Origin: Tilletiopsis washingtonensis
Lineage: Eukaryota; Basidiomycota; Exobasidiomycetes; Entylomatales
NCBI RefSeq assembly: GCF_003144115.1
Contig: NW_020312009.1
Coordinates: 495,342 to 559,341 of the forward strand
Reading direction: 5' to 3'
Length of the DNA: 64,000 bases
Under the pieces are notes generated by a model, which ran no database searches, was not told the DNA's origin, and saw only the letters and a list, made by a program, of their open reading frames with translations. Shown in pieces: positions 35,464-49,654 of this stretch. A program made the translations under genes and the position numbers. Position 1 is the first letter of the stretch; each line of letters opens with the position of its first letter.

Positions 35464-35630
35464 GGGATGGCCGTGCGGTGGAGCGAGGTGGGAGCGCAGC
35501 CAGCTCGAGGCCACCCAGCACAGCGGCCAGCAGCAGCCGCTCAGACGCGTCGCCCGAGTCGCGAGCCGCGCCGCCTCGACGCGCGAAGCTCTCCTCCGCT
35601 CCACCAGCATCCCGCCGCACCGCCCACACC
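35464..35630. promoter_or_regulatory. 167-bp shared divergent promoter
   Basis: A short spacer between the start codons of the Vma12-type gene (minus) and the Ssr4-like gene (plus). Both promoters must lie here or extend into coding sequence. Confidence 0.5.
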
Positions 35631-37426
35631 ATGTACGCCCCGCCACGGCCCGGCCACGCGCCGCCGCAGATGCAGCAGCAGCAGATGCCGCCGCAGATGC
35701 AGCAGATGCAGCAGCAGCAGCACGCCCAGATGCAGCACGCCGGCGCCTCGGGCTCGGCGGCGCGCAAGCGCAAGCCCTCGTCGCAGCCGCACCCGGGCGC
35801 GCCGCACATGCCCGGCGGCTATGCCTATGCCGGCGCACCCGGCATGCCCATGACGCCGCAGCAGCAGCAGCATCCGTACGCCGGCCCGTACGGCGCGCCG
35901 CCGTTCGTGCAGCAGGTGCCGCCGCCGCCGTCGGGCATGGCGTGGGGCACGCGCGACGACGACCGCCTGTCCGACTTTCTGCTCGGTGCGCATGCTAGCG
36001 TCTTGACTGGCACCTCATGCTGACGCCTACCTCTGCTAGACGACATGGACCGCGTGACACCGCGCGACCTCGCCGTCGCCCGCTACCGCCGCAACCACGA
36101 GCTGCTGCAGGGCGTCTTCGATGCGCGCCGGCTCGGTGCGTCGCTCGAACATCCCTCGTCTGCGCTGCCAGCTCATCTACGCTTGCCCACACAGAGCACC
36201 TGCCGCTGCCGCCGCCGTCGCCGTATGCGGACAAGTCGCCGGAGAAGCTGCGCGCCGAGCTCGCTGCGACGCTCGCGGCCACACAGAGCGCCACCGAGGC
36301 GCACGCGGCGCGTCTCGAGGCGGTGCGTGCCGATCTGGCGCACGCCGCCGCGCCGCCAGCAAGCAGCAGCAGTGCCGCTCAGGCGCCGCGCGAGCCATGG
36401 CAGGAGGCGCCGGGCGAGGGCGAGATCGTGGCCGTCGGCTTCGTGCGCGCCCGCACGCCCGACGAGGTGCGCCGCACGCGCCCGCGCCTCGTGCAGCCCG
36501 AGCCTGCCGCCGCTCCGCCGCCGCCGGCCGCGCAGCCGCCGCAGGACACACAGATGGCCACACCGCCGCTGCCACAACAGAGCCCTGCTGTGCCGAGCGC
36601 CGCCGCAAGCGTGCCAGCGGTCGCTGCCGCTCCTCTCGCGCCTGCAGCAGTGCAGGACGTGGTGATGCAGCCTGCTCAGGCGGTGGCCGCCGCAGGAACG
36701 ACAGCACCACCCTCGGTCGCCAGCTCTGCACTTCCGCCAACACAGGCTGTCGCGGTGCCAGAGAGCTCCGTGCCTTCGCTGCCAGCTACGACGGCTGCTG
36801 CGGAGGCGCCCTCTTCTGCGCCAAGTGCGCAACAACCGGCAGCACCGGAAGCTGCCTTGCCGCCAAGCGCGCCAGTCGAAGCCGCTGCTGCACCAGCCAG
36901 CGCCGCTGTCACCCCGTCTGCCGCACCAGAAGTGGCCGTTCCTGCTCCTGCGGAGGTCAGCGCCCCCTCAACGAGTGCCGACATCAGCGGCACGTCCGAC
37001 TCGGCGCCAGTTGTGGCACTACCTGTCGCCGAGGCTGCGCCTGTGCCGATCCAGGCTGCTACCAGCTTGACCGGCGCATCAGACAACATCGAGCCGGCTC
37101 CTGTCGATGCCGAGAAGGTTGCCGAGTCGGTTGCCGCCGCCGCTGCAGTGCAGACGGAGCCTTCGGCGCCTGCAGCATCGGCAGACGCCAGCGTCTCGGC
37201 GCCTAAGCCAGCAGAGACCGCGCCGCCCTCGACCGAGACGGCAGCAGCTCCGGCTGCAGTTGCGCCTCAGACTGCTGGGCCCGCTGCCAGCGCGCCTGGC
37301 GAAGCCCCAGCCGCGCCTGCGCCAGCCGAGCCCGTCGCCGTCGATGCAGTGCCAGCCGAGGCCGCGAGCCAGTCGCAATCGGCGGAAGCAGCTGCACCTG
37401 GCGATGCGGCACCTCCGGGTGCCTAG
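35631..37426 (+). CDS. Ssr4-like SWI/SNF-RSC subunit C-terminal motif protein
   Basis: Three exons (35631-35985, 36040-36135, 36195-37426) join to 560 residues. The N-terminal ~115 residues are Gln/Met/Pro-rich with a basic ARKRKPSSQ patch. A conserved-looking core follows: DDRLSDFLL, DDMDRVTPRDLAVARYRRNH, ELLQGVFDARRL and SPYADKSPEKLRAELA. The TPRDxAxxRYxxNHExL block resembles the C-terminal motif of fungal Ssr4 (DUF1750), a SWI/SNF and RSC remodelling subunit; I recall this from the family and could not search. The Ssr4 N-terminal domain is not seen. The last ~330 residues are almost pure Ala/Pro/Ser/Val low complexity. A nuclear, chromatin role is inferred. Confidence 0.7.
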
Positions 37427-37559
37427 CTGCACGGATGTTAACTTGCACGGGCTGTCTGGAATGTCATCGTTGCTCTCGACGCCCCGCATGCTAGCGGACG
37501 GGGACCCGACGCGCATGTGCGAGGCAAGACACGGCTGTGGCGGCGCTGGCCTCCGCGCT

Positions 37560-37604
<45 letters not shown>

Positions 37605-37950
37605 GTCACTGGCTCTCCCACTGGATTTCAACGCATAGTATTACGTATGCTGCCGGCGCAGAGAGGCAGCCAGGCGAGCTTGTACGCGCAGAGCAGGGCC
37701 AGGACGGTGTAGGTGTGTACCTGTGGGGGTGTATGACGAGCCTGAGGGAGCTATGTGACGGTGAAGATGTGTGCCGGGACGGGAAGCAAGGTGGAGAAGC
37801 AGAGCCAGATGCAGGCAGTGGCCGAGGAAGCTAAAGCAATGGCGCACGGGCGCGCGAGGGCGTCTGGCCCGTGCAGGAGTGAAGAACAGTCTGAGTGAGA
37901 AAAGATCTAGGGATATGGACCGGCGGCGGCATGCGTGGCGGCGAGGCGGC
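37427..37950. other. Convergent intergenic region with CT repeat
   Basis: About 520 bp between the convergent Ssr4-like and chitin deacetylase genes. It contains a CT dinucleotide tract and nothing else recognisable. Confidence 0.6.
37563..37600. repeat. (CT)n microsatellite
   Basis: About 18-19 uninterrupted CT units in the 3' flank of the Ssr4-like gene. Confidence 0.95.
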
Positions 37951-38963
37951 TTAGTTGGCGCCTGGGAGCGGCTTGCCATCGCACGTCCACGAGGCGTCGC
38001 GCGAGCCGCGCTGGCCCTGCACCTTGTACGGGTTGAACTTGAGCGCCGAGGCGACCGTCATGATGTTGGCGGCGCTGTAGCCGTTGCTGCGCAGGATGTC
38101 GTACGCCTGCGGCATCGTCGTGTCGACGGCCGACTGCACCGTCTCGTGGTTGAGGGCGATGACGTGCTTGGGCGCCTTCTGCTGGCGGTAGCGGGCGAGC
38201 GCCGCCTGCACGCCGTCGCCGTTGGCGTCGCCCGAGTCGACGTTCCAGCCGACGACGACGAGGCCCCAGCGGTCGTTGAGGTACTTGACCTGGTCGTCGC
38301 GGATCTCGCCGTACGGCGCGCGGATGCAGGCGGGCACGACGCCGAGAATCTTGTACAGCGCGTCCTCCATCAGCTGCACCTGGTTGTCGAGCTGCTGGTT
38401 GTTGAGCTGCGGCAGGTGCGGGTGCGACCAGGTGTGCATGCAGATCTGTAGGCGAAAGGAATGAGCAGCAGCGGTGGGACAGGTGCAGCACGGGCAACGC
38501 ACCTGGTGGCCCTTGGCGTAGGCGTCGCGCAGGCTCGACACGCTGGCCGTGTCGTAGATGCAGCTGGAGCGAGGCCGCCGTGAGCTTGCAGGCCACACAC
38601 ACTCCACACACACACGCGCAGCACGCACCGGTAATTGTTGCCGTTGACAAAGAACGTCGTCTTGCTGCCCTTGTCGCTGAAGAACTGCGAGATGCGCTTC
38701 TGGTTCACGTACGGGCCGTCGTCGAAGGTGTAGGCGAAGCTGCGGCTGGCCGAGCCGCGCAGCTGCACGCCCGTGAGGCCGTTGGGCGCGGCGCGGGCGG
38801 CGAGGCCGGTGTCGTTCTGCAGCGAGTAGACGCTGTACGAGGCGGGGTCGCGCGAGCGCAGGTCGCGCAGCACGTTGTCCGACAGCGGCGGGAACGCTGC
38901 GGGGCTGGGCGACGCGAGGCCGACGGCGGCCAGGCTGGCGAGGATGAGGAGGGAGAAGCGCAT
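37951..38963 (-). CDS. Secreted chitin deacetylase (polysaccharide deacetylase, CE4)
   Basis: Three exons (38963-38629, 38563-38503, 38445-37951) join in frame to 296 residues. It has a signal peptide MRFSLLILASLAAVGLAS. The NodB homology domain carries all five CE4 motifs: TFDDGP (the catalytic base and a metal ligand), HTWSHPHL (the HxxxH metal ligands), RAPYGEIRDD, VVGWNVDSGDANG and IALNHETVQ (the catalytic His). The domain fills the mature protein, so it is a single-domain enzyme with no chitin-binding module. It ends SWTCDGKPLPGAN with no hydrophobic tail, so it should be released or wall-associated rather than GPI-anchored. It converts chitin to chitosan at the cell wall. Confidence 0.95.
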
Positions 38964-41405
38964 GGCTGGCGAGGCTAGACGGGTTAGGACGGAGTGGGAG
39001 TGGCGGTGCGGAGGGTGCCGAGGGCGAGCAGCGCGCGCCGCCCGGCGTCTCTTGAGGGATGCGAGCGCCGCGGCCGCGATGGCAGCGGCGCCGCCAAGCT
39101 CCGCCAGGTCCAACACACGGCGCAGGCGACTCAGCCCGGCGCATCGGGCCAAGCACGGCGCCAGCGGCCGCACAGCAACGTCCGGCGAGCGGAACTGCGC
39201 GGCTGCGGCTGCGGCGACGGAGCGGCGAGCTGGTGATGCTGGCGCGGCACCGCAGCGGACCGCCGCACCCCGAAGCGACACTCTGTGGCGCCGCAACGCC
39301 GCGCCGAGCCGCAATCACCGCGCGCACTCACGCCCTCGGCGCTGGCCCTGAGCGCACGGGCGCTGCTGCCGTGCTGCTCCTCTCACCCTCAGCAGCAGCA
39401 GCGTTCAGCATCTCCGCCGACACGATGGAGCCCGGCACTGCAGCCAAGCTGCCATGCGTGCACTCCCGCTGCCGCGACGTGCCCTGCGAGCGGCACGGCC
39501 GGCGGGCAGGTGCAGCACAGGAGGGAGTTGAGCGAGGCCCCATCCTCATGGCGCAGGCGCAGATCTGCGGCGGCTGCACGCGCGGCGGCACGGCGGCAGC
39601 GGCCCGAGCGCAGCAAAGAAGGACGCCCTGCATCTAGACCGCTGGCCCAACCGCAAGGCGCGGCACCTGTCCAGCGCCCGGATGCTGCAGCGCTGCCCTG
39701 GCGCCGCGGCGGAGCTGCCCGAGGGGCCAAAGGCGCCTCGGGGCGCCGGCGCGGTGCGCTGGGCCGAACCCTGATTTGGCGCGGCACGGCAAGCGCCGCC
39801 CACGCGCCCAGCCTTCAGGCACAGCGCTGCCCGGCGGACGTGCCGCGGCAGCAGCGGACAGCGCCAGACGGGCGGCGGCAGCAGCGCGCGAGCGAAGAAG
39901 GCTCGCGGCATGCACCAACGTCGCCTGCGCATGCATCTGCGCCGGCACTCCGAGGGCGGCGGGGAGCGCTGCAACGCGCGCTGACGATGCCGAGCCTGCG
40001 CTGCTCTGCTCTGCAGATGCACCGCAGGGCAGGCAGGCGCTTTCGCCTCGCTCGTCTTCCGTCTCGCCGGTGGGTGGTGAGCGCAGCTGATGATGGCGAG
40101 ATCTCGCTCGGACGGCGGCGCTGACGGCCGGCGCTGAGAGCTGAAACCCGGCGCCGACGCCACACCGTCCGCCGTGGCGCCTTGGCCGTGTCATCGCCTG
40201 AAGCACAAGGGTGCGAAATGAAAACAGGCATAGGGTGCGGGCAAGGCCAGGCTGCTCCGCTCGTCCATCGCCGCGCTTTGGCCCTCGCTCCAGCAGGCAG
40301 CGCTGCATGATGAGCCGCCGCGACGTTGCGCCGCCGCGGGTACCATCGATCCTGCGGGCTCGCCCGCGCAGGCCAGCTTTGCAGCGGCAGCCGCAGCGCC
40401 GCACGGCGTCGCTGCGATGCGGGGACGAGGGCCCGAATCCGCACGCTGCCGCTGCGGCAGGGACAGCCGGCGAGGCGCACCGCGTGCTCTGCGCAGACGC
40501 ATGAACGAGGCTGCCAGAGCACGAGCTGTCGCCTGCGCTACTGCGACCCTTCCTTGCATCGTGTGCCGTGCTGCCGATCGCTGCTCGCACGTGCACCGAG
40601 GCAGCGACTCAGCAGACAGCCCACCAGCCGCTGAGGGAAGCAGGAATGAGGGCTTTCGCTGAGCTGCAAGGCTGCGCAGTCCGGCCGATGGCGGCCCGTG
40701 CAGACGCAGGACGCGCATTTGCCGCCACCGCCGCCGGCTGGAGCGGCAGCCCGCGCCTGCAGCAGCCGCCGAGTCGCCCTGTCTCGCACAAGGCACGCCT
40801 GCTGTGCGGCGTCTGAGGGTGCCTGTGACGTGCGGTGCCGCGGCGAGGGTGCAGCTCCGACCACATGGGCCGACGCCGCACCCCGACAGCCGCAGCGCAG
40901 CGCTGCTCCACTTCTTCAAGCGCAGCAGATCACGACATTTCGGCGGTCGCGAGAACTCAGCAGTGCGGGCGCAGCGCTACCGCTGGCGTTCGGCACCGGC
41001 GAGCAGCGGGCGGGCCACTCCACCTCTGCACCTGCGGCAGAGAGCCCAGCTGTCCGGAGCGCCGGGGCGTTCAATCGGGCGAGCGAGCAGTGCACCGCGG
41101 CAGCGGAGGGTCCGCAGACTCGACTGCTCCCGCGCCACGCTCCTCTCCTGCGCTGCTGTCGAGAGTGATGAAGTCCACCCGCGAGATGCGCTGCAACGGC
41201 TCAGACGCTTCTGAGCGGCTAGTGCCCCTGGGTGCACCCACGAGGAGCGACAGGCGCAGTGCTGCCTTTCAGCCGTGCGCGACATCATCTGGAGGAGCGA
41301 CACGCGGGCCCAGGGGCAGCTCCACCCGCAGCCGTGCCGCTTCATGAACGCCGCTCTCCACTCTACCCTGCTTCCTGACCCCCACAGCCCGCAACACACT
41401 CAAAC
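38964..41405. other. Gene-free region of 2.4 kb
   Basis: No domain, tRNA or repeat was recognised. The region between 39000 and 41200 is very GC-rich with overlapping frames in all six phases and many short GCAGC/GCTGC blocks. It contains the promoters of the deacetylase gene (left) and the amino-acid transporter gene (right). Confidence 0.5.
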
Positions 41406-43632
41406 ATGGGCCTCTTCTCTCGCACAAAAGCGCCTCCGACAGGCGCGGTGGCCGCCGATGCCGCACTCTCGGCAGGGCCACGCACCGATGCCGCGGCGGC
41501 ACAGGAGGCCGACGCCCTCTCGTCTGCCGCCAGCGATGCGCCCGTCGACGCCGACACAGAGAAGCAGCTCAAGCAGGCGGGCAAGTGGGAGACGGACGAG
41601 AAGGGCAACCTGGTGCGCGTCACCAGCAAGGAGACGGGCGAGGGCCAGATTGACCTCAAGGTGAGTGGCGGAAGAGGACACGTCGACGTAGCCTCTGATG
41701 CCTGGCACGCAGACAATGAGCTGGCAAAAGACTGCAGGCCTCCTCTTCGGAGAGTATGTCTGCCTGGCCATTATCTCGTGAGCGCCGCAAAGGCCGTCTG
41801 ATGGTGCTGTCTGGCGCTGCCGCTGACGCCCGCAACAAGCTTTCCGTGGGCCTACAAGATCCTCGGGATGGCCGGTGGCATCCTCGCCACGCTTGGTCTG
41901 GGCATCATTGCGCTGTATACCAGCATGGTGCGTCTGCGCTGCCCCCCCTTGCCAAATTCCAACAGCACACGCTGAAGCTGGGGCGACGCCAGACGCTGTG
42001 GCGCTACTGCATGAAGTACCCTGCCACGCTGCACATTGCCGATCTGGGCTATCAGATCTTCGGCAAGTCGTGGCTGGCGTACGAGCTGACTGCTATTGCT
42101 CTGCTGCTCAACAGTGAGTACGGGATCTATATGCCCTGCTGGTGGCTGCTGACCTCGCCGTTCCAGACACGGTGCGCCCGAAGTAGCCTTCCCTCGCCTC
42201 GTGCTGCTGCTGACTGGCGCGTCCCTCTCGGCATTGCAGTTCATCATGGGTGTGCGTGCCGCTTTCTCTTGGTGCTGATTGCCCATGACTCACACCTGTC
42301 GCCCCTCACAGCTGCATACGCTCACCGGCAGCGAGATTCTCAACGTGCTCTCGGGACACGGCACCTGCACGCTCGTCTTCTCGATTGTGATCATGGTGCG
42401 TTGCGCCGACCAGCGGACCTCATCACAACAGCTGAGCCCGATGACCGCAGGTCGTGTGCATCCTTGGCACGCTGCCAAGGAAGCTCGAGCATGTCGCCGT
42501 CATGGGCATCGTCTCCGCCAGTGCGTAGCCACGTCTTGCCCTGCGGAGCGCGGCTGATAAGCGTCCGGCGCCCCGCAGTCAGCATGGGCATCTCGATCCT
42601 GCTGCTGCTCATCTTCACCGGCATCGGCGGCCGCGAGCCGGCGGGCTTTGACCCTGCCGAGCCGGTGTACATCACCGCGTGGGCACCCAAGGGCACGACA
42701 TTTGTGCAGGGCTTCAACGCGTTCCTCAACATTCTCTTCACCTGGGTCGGACAGATCTGCTACCCGTCGTTCATCGCCGAGATGAAGAACCCGGAGGACT
42801 TCCCCAAGGCGTGAGTGCAAGAAGCGCGGCGCCGCCTGATGCGCCACTGACTCCTCTGCGTCAGCCTCTACGCCGTGACAGCGATGGAGATGACCCTCTT
42901 CACGCTCGTCGGCGTCTTTGTGTACGCCTTCTGCGGGCAGTACACCGAGACGCCTGCCGTCGCTGTGCTGCCGCGCGTGTTCAAGCAGATCAGCTTTGCC
43001 TTTGTGCTGCCGACGACGATCATCATCGGCATCATCTACGCGCAAGTCGTGGCCAAGTACCTCTTCTCGCGCTTCACGATCGGCACCAAGCACTACTCGT
43101 CGAACTCGCTGCGCAGCTGGGCCATCTGGATCGGCTGCGTCTCGAGCACGTGGCTCTTCGGATGGGTCATTGGCGAGTCGGTGCCCTTCTTCGGCGTGCT
43201 GCTCAGCCTCATGTCGGCGCTCTTCGACGGCTTCTTTGGCTTCATCTTCTGGGGCCTGGCGTGGTTCGAGCTCAACCGCGGCAGCACGTGGAAGGGCCAG
43301 GGATGGCGGCGCAAGGCCGAGGCGGTGAGTGATGCCGCAGCGTGTCTGAGTGGCTAGCCCCTGACGCGCCTCGCCCTCCCACCCAGGCCTTCAACGTGTT
43401 CCTCATCATCGCCGGCGTGTTCTGCTTCGGTCCAGGTCTCTATACCAGCGTGCAGGTGCGTGTGTGCTTGCCAGCGATGCTGCGATTCGTGTGCTGACGC
43501 GGCGGACGCGCAGGCCATCATCGACAGCTATGCCACGGGCGCCGTCAAGCGGCCGTTCACCTGCGGTGAGTCGCACGCACGCGCCTCTCTCGCTCGTGGC
43601 TCACACCCTGCTCAGCCGACAACTCCATCTAG
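41406..43632 (+). CDS. Amino-acid transporter, AAAP family
   Basis: Thirteen exons join exactly in frame to 509 residues: 41406-41660, 41713-41777, 41840-41927, 41993-42113, 42167-42171, 42240-42251, 42312-42395, 42451-42520, 42579-42810, 42865-43324, 43387-43455, 43514-43565 and 43616-43632. The 5-nt and 12-nt exons are needed to read LLNNTFIMGLHTLTGSEILN. The soluble N-terminal ~85 residues are followed by about eleven helices. The first block is TMSWQKTAGLLFGEYVCLAI and SFPWAYKILGMAGGILATLG, the AAAP signature. Later come VSMGISILL-like, FVQGFNAFLNILFTWVGQIC, YPSFIAEMKNPEDFPKA and VLPTTIIIGIIYAQVVAKYL. It resembles fungal Mtr-type plasma-membrane permeases for neutral or aromatic amino acids; the substrate is not assignable. 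It is convergent with NADP-GDH. Confidence 0.9.
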
Positions 43633-43853
43633 ACGTGCGCACACTCGCCATGTCTCGTCTCGTCGCGCCGCGGTCTCTGTCGCGCTGTCGCCGCCTCTTT
43701 GTGTACGCAAGTAATGCAATGCCTAAGCTCTATGGTAAACAAGACAGGGCCACGGGTGCAGAGGGAAGAGAGGAGCGTGACGAATATAGGCGCTCTACGG
43801 GGCGAGGAAAGCAGCAGATCGGGTTCTAGCAGGAAGGGCAGGCCAGGGCGCGC

Positions 43854-45781
<1,928 letters not shown>

Positions 45782-46618
45782 GGCGGGTAAGATGTGTGCG
45801 GGGTGCAGGGGGATGGATGTGGTGCGGAGGCAAGAGTGCGGAGGGCGCTGCGGGCGCTTTGAGGCGGGGGGCAAGGGCAAGGCGGAGGGCGAGAAAGTTG
45901 CGCCGCTGCCGCTGTCTGCTCGCCGCCGGCATCGTCGAGTCAGCCGCCACGCCGCATCGCCGACTCTCGAGCCGAGGCAAGCCTGCGCCTCCGGGACGGC
46001 GTCGAGCGCGCGTTGGTCCATGCGCCATCGCCGAGCCATCGCCGCCGCCGTCTGCCGCACCGCGCACGCGACCGCCGCTGATCTCTGTTTGTATCAGATG
46101 CTTGAGTAGCGCCGCCTCGCTGTAATGCACTGACGTCGGGCCTGCCCGGGAAGCGTCGCCAGCCGCCAGCGCCGGAGCAGTGCGGCAAGACGGCGGCCTC
46201 GGCGGGCACAAGGGACGCAGGACGGCGTTGGCCCGGCAAGCGGCAGGCGGGAAGAAAGGTCGAGCGGATGCGGCGCGGATGGCCGAGAAGATCGCCCTCG
46301 CCGCCCTCGTGCTCGTGCAGCACCTTATCATGCGCGCCCTTATCGCGCTCGCTCCCGCCGCCAGCCAGCCACAGCGCAGCCGCGGGCCGCGTCGGCCGAC
46401 GAGCGCCGCGCCGCGCCGCACCGGCACCGAGCTCCAGACGCGCGGGACTCGGCACCTCTGCCTGCCCTCCTGACCACCATCCGCTCAGCCGCTGCCGCCA
46501 CGAAAGCTACAACACGTCTATTGCATCGCAGGCTGCTGCCGATCTCAACGGTGACGGTGAAGTACTGGCTGGGAAAAGTGCGGGAACGAACGGCCGAGAG
46601 CGTGCTGCGCGGCCGCGC
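45782..46618. other. Intergenic region, no gene seen
   Basis: About 840 bp between two minus-strand genes, holding the GDH promoter and the 3' flank of the betaine-lipid synthase gene. Confidence 0.5.
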
Positions 46619-49600
46619 CTACACGCGCCGGCACTCCCAGCACGAGGCGTACATGTTGACGCCGTCAATCGGCTTGCCCGTCTCGCGCACGTGGATCGGG
46701 CGCGTCTGGAAGCCGAGCAGCTCGAAGCGCTGCACGTACCACGGGCGCCGGCCGGCGGAGCGGAAGAAGACGGCGCCGCCGGGCGCAATGCAGCGCGCCA
46801 GCTCGACGATCTCGCGGTCCAGGTCGCTGACGCTCTTGTCGGCGTCGTTGCGCGCCTGCTTGAGCGTCGGTGCCGGCTGCGAGGCGGGCACGGGGTCATA
46901 CCAGTCCATGTGGTCCATCGTCTGGAGCGAAGGGCATCAGCGGAGCTCGCGGCACCACGCCTCGCTCGACTCACGACGGCACGCGTCAGGCTCGCATCCT
47001 CGAGGCCGCGCAGCACATTGACGATCGAGTCGGTGTGCAGGCGGAACGAGTCGAGGCGGCGGCACGCGTCCTCCTTGAGCAGCTTGAAGCTGGCCTCCTT
47101 GAGGTACAGCGGGCACGACTCCTTGGAGTAGTTGCCCATCAGGCACAGGCGGTACCAGTAGTTCTCCGTCGAGAAGAGGCCGCGGCCCGGAATGGCGTCG
47201 AGGGTGTCGATGGCGTACTGCTCGACGCTGACGCCCTCGTTGAGGAAGCAGTTCATCTGGTTGACGGGCACGCCGAGCGCGTTCCACAGGAACGCCGGGT
47301 TCGAGAGGAACCAGCGGATGAGCGGGCGGTTGATGATGGTGCCGCGCAGCCGCCGGTTCCACAGGCGCTGCTGCTCCTCGATCGACGTCGCGTTGCACAC
47401 GGCCTTGACGTCCTTGTTGACGCGGCCGATGGTGAAGGCCGCCTTGCCGAGGCGCAGCGCGTGGCCCGAGTAGCCGCGGAAGTAGAAGTTGCGGTCGAAG
47501 GCGGCCGTGTTGAGGCGCCAGAACTGGTATGCGTGCGAGGAGAGGTACGGCGAGATCTTCGTGTCGAGGAGCGTGCGGAAGTCGGCGTGCTTGCCCTCGC
47601 CGAAGAGCGCCCAGAACTCGTCGTACGACAGCGCGGCGATGCAGGCCAGCTTCAGCTCGAGGATGTGGCCCTGGCACGGGTTCATGTCGACGCAGTGGAT
47701 GCGCTTCGGCTGGCCCGCGATGGCATAGTGCAGCGCGTTGCAGCCGGCGGACGTGATGCACAGCACCGAGTCGTCCTTGCCAATGTCGAAGTGCTCCATG
47801 TCGACGTACGGGTCCTCCCACGCGAAGCCCTGCGCAGCGCGTGTGAGTGGAGCACCAAGGCGACAAGCCGCGGGGAAGCTCACGTAGATCCAGGTGCGGA
47901 ACTGGCTCGCAAACTCGTTGTCGACTGCGGGGCAGGATCAGCGACAGGCCCGCTCGCCGATCTTCGCTCGCACTCACCGAAAGGCAGGCGCCATTGACGC
48001 TGCGCGGAGGCAGAGTAGTCAGCAAACGCACACGAGGCCTCCCAGGCGCTGCACTCACGCGCTGGTAGTGGAAGCTGCTGAGCGGGATCTGCGGGCCGAG
48101 GTCAAGGCGGCACGAGGAGCTCGCGCCCGAGCGTGCGCTCTCGTCGCCGTCCGAGCCGCGCCGGCGCACGACGCCCGAGATCTTGACGTCAGACAGCGAG
48201 TGCGCGCTCGAGAGGGAGCGCTCCAGGTTCTTCTCCGAGAGCTGCTGCTGCGTCTTGGCATTCTCGAGCAGGTGCGAGAAGGAGAGCTCCGGGAAGGAGG
48301 GCGGGCAGATCACGCGGTTGCCGGCCTCCACCTCAAACGCCTCAATGGCCGCAGTCGTGTCGCGCTGGCGCGAGCAGCCGAGCCAGATGTAGTACGGGCT
48401 GGAGAGGTGTCAGCGCCAGCGCGACTCAGCGCGCTCAAGGCCAACGCACATGCGAACGATGAAGGGAATGATGAAGTTGTTGCGGCCGTTGTAGCACTTG
48501 ATCGTGCCGAACTTGTACTCGAGGTAGTCTGGAGGCCGAGGCGTGAGCACAGCGCCCTTGCGCGCCGCCTCGGAGGGGCACTTACCGCGGCGCGCCGGGT
48601 GCAGCTCGACGTGGTCAAGCTCAAACCAGTGCGACCAGAAGAAGCGCGAGAGCCAGCCGCACTGGCGGCGCGTGTCGCCGCCGATGAGCGCGCTCTTGTC
48701 TGCCGAGGGCGCCGAGCGGCCCGAGACGTAGAAGTCCACGACGCCGTACACGCCCGTCTCGGTGTCGAGCATCGACTCGATGCGGTCCATGACGGCGTAG
48801 AACGGCGGGATCTGCGCAAGCAGTGAGTGGTCAGCTCTGCTGCTTCTACATCGCACGCTCCTCTGCCAAGGCTCACCATCGAGATCGAGTACGAGCACGT
48901 GAACAGGTCGACCTTGCGGCCCTGCGGCAGGCCGGGCAGCTCGAACTCCTTGGCGTCCTGGCAGAGCACCTGCACGTTCTTCAGGCCCTTGGCGGCGAAG
49001 CGGCGGCGCGCGACCTCGAGCAGCGGCTCGCACAGGTCGATGAGGTAGATCTGCGAGAGCTCCTCGAGCGGGAAGTACTTTGCCATCTCCTCGATGTTCC
49101 AGCCTGTGCGCTCGGGTCAGCACGAGCTGCGCTGCACTACTGCCGCACGCTGCCGCTCACCGGTGCCGCCGCCAATGTCGACCCACACAAGCGGCTTGCC
49201 GGGGTTCGTGCGCTGCATCTCGCGCAGCTGCGCCGCGCAGAGCCTGCCAGAGGGCGTGAGCTCGTGTCTGAGCGTGCGAGGATGCGGCACACTCACTTGA
49301 GCATCGTGCGGCGGCCACGCAGCAGGCCGCTGCGCGTCGCATCGTAGACTGCGAGGCGGATGCAATGAGCCCGTGGATGCAAGACAGCGCTGCTCCTGAG
49401 CCGCACTCACCGCCGGCCTGGCCCTGGTAGAAGCGGTCGAGGCGCTCGCTCTGGTTCTTGCCGCTGCCGATGGGTGCGAGGAAGCAGTGGTAGGCAAAGG
49501 CGAGCGCCGTGCGTGCGCCGGGAAAGAGCGCAACGACGGCGGCGAGCACGGAAGCGACGGCGACGGCCCACGAGGCGGGCACGAAGAAGCGCGAGTGGAC

Positions 49601-49654
49601 AAGCCACGCCGGCGCATAGGGCGCCGCGAGGTGCTGCGGCGAGAGGCTGAACAT
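46619..49654 (-). CDS. BTA1: Betaine lipid (DGTS) synthase, fused BtaB-BtaA
   Basis: A gene of about ten exons, roughly 800 residues. The N terminus has hydrophobic segments (SWAVAVASVLAAVVALFPG). The first enzymatic half is a SAM methyltransferase with motif I WVDIGGGTG, then LIDLCEPLLEVARRRFAAKG and LFTCSYSISM, the BtaB-like half. A long linker ends with SQFRTWIYGFAWEDPYVD. The second half is BtaA-like: SVLCITSAGCNALHYAIAGQ, RIHCVDMNPCQGHILELKLA, FWALFGEGKHADFRTLLDTK, VPVNQMNCFLNEGVSVEQYA and, near the end, DREIVELARCIAPGGAVFFR. BtaA transfers the 3-amino-3-carboxypropyl group from SAM to diacylglycerol, and BtaB adds three methyls to give DGTS. Fungal Bta1 fuses both. The lipid replaces phosphatidylcholine when phosphate is short; regulation cannot be read here. 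Confidence 0.95.

Noticed and set aside
36121-37206. A long frame overlapping the Ssr4-like gene in another phase
   Set aside because: It is a shadow of the Ala/Pro-rich coding frame; codon structure and splicing support the annotated frame.
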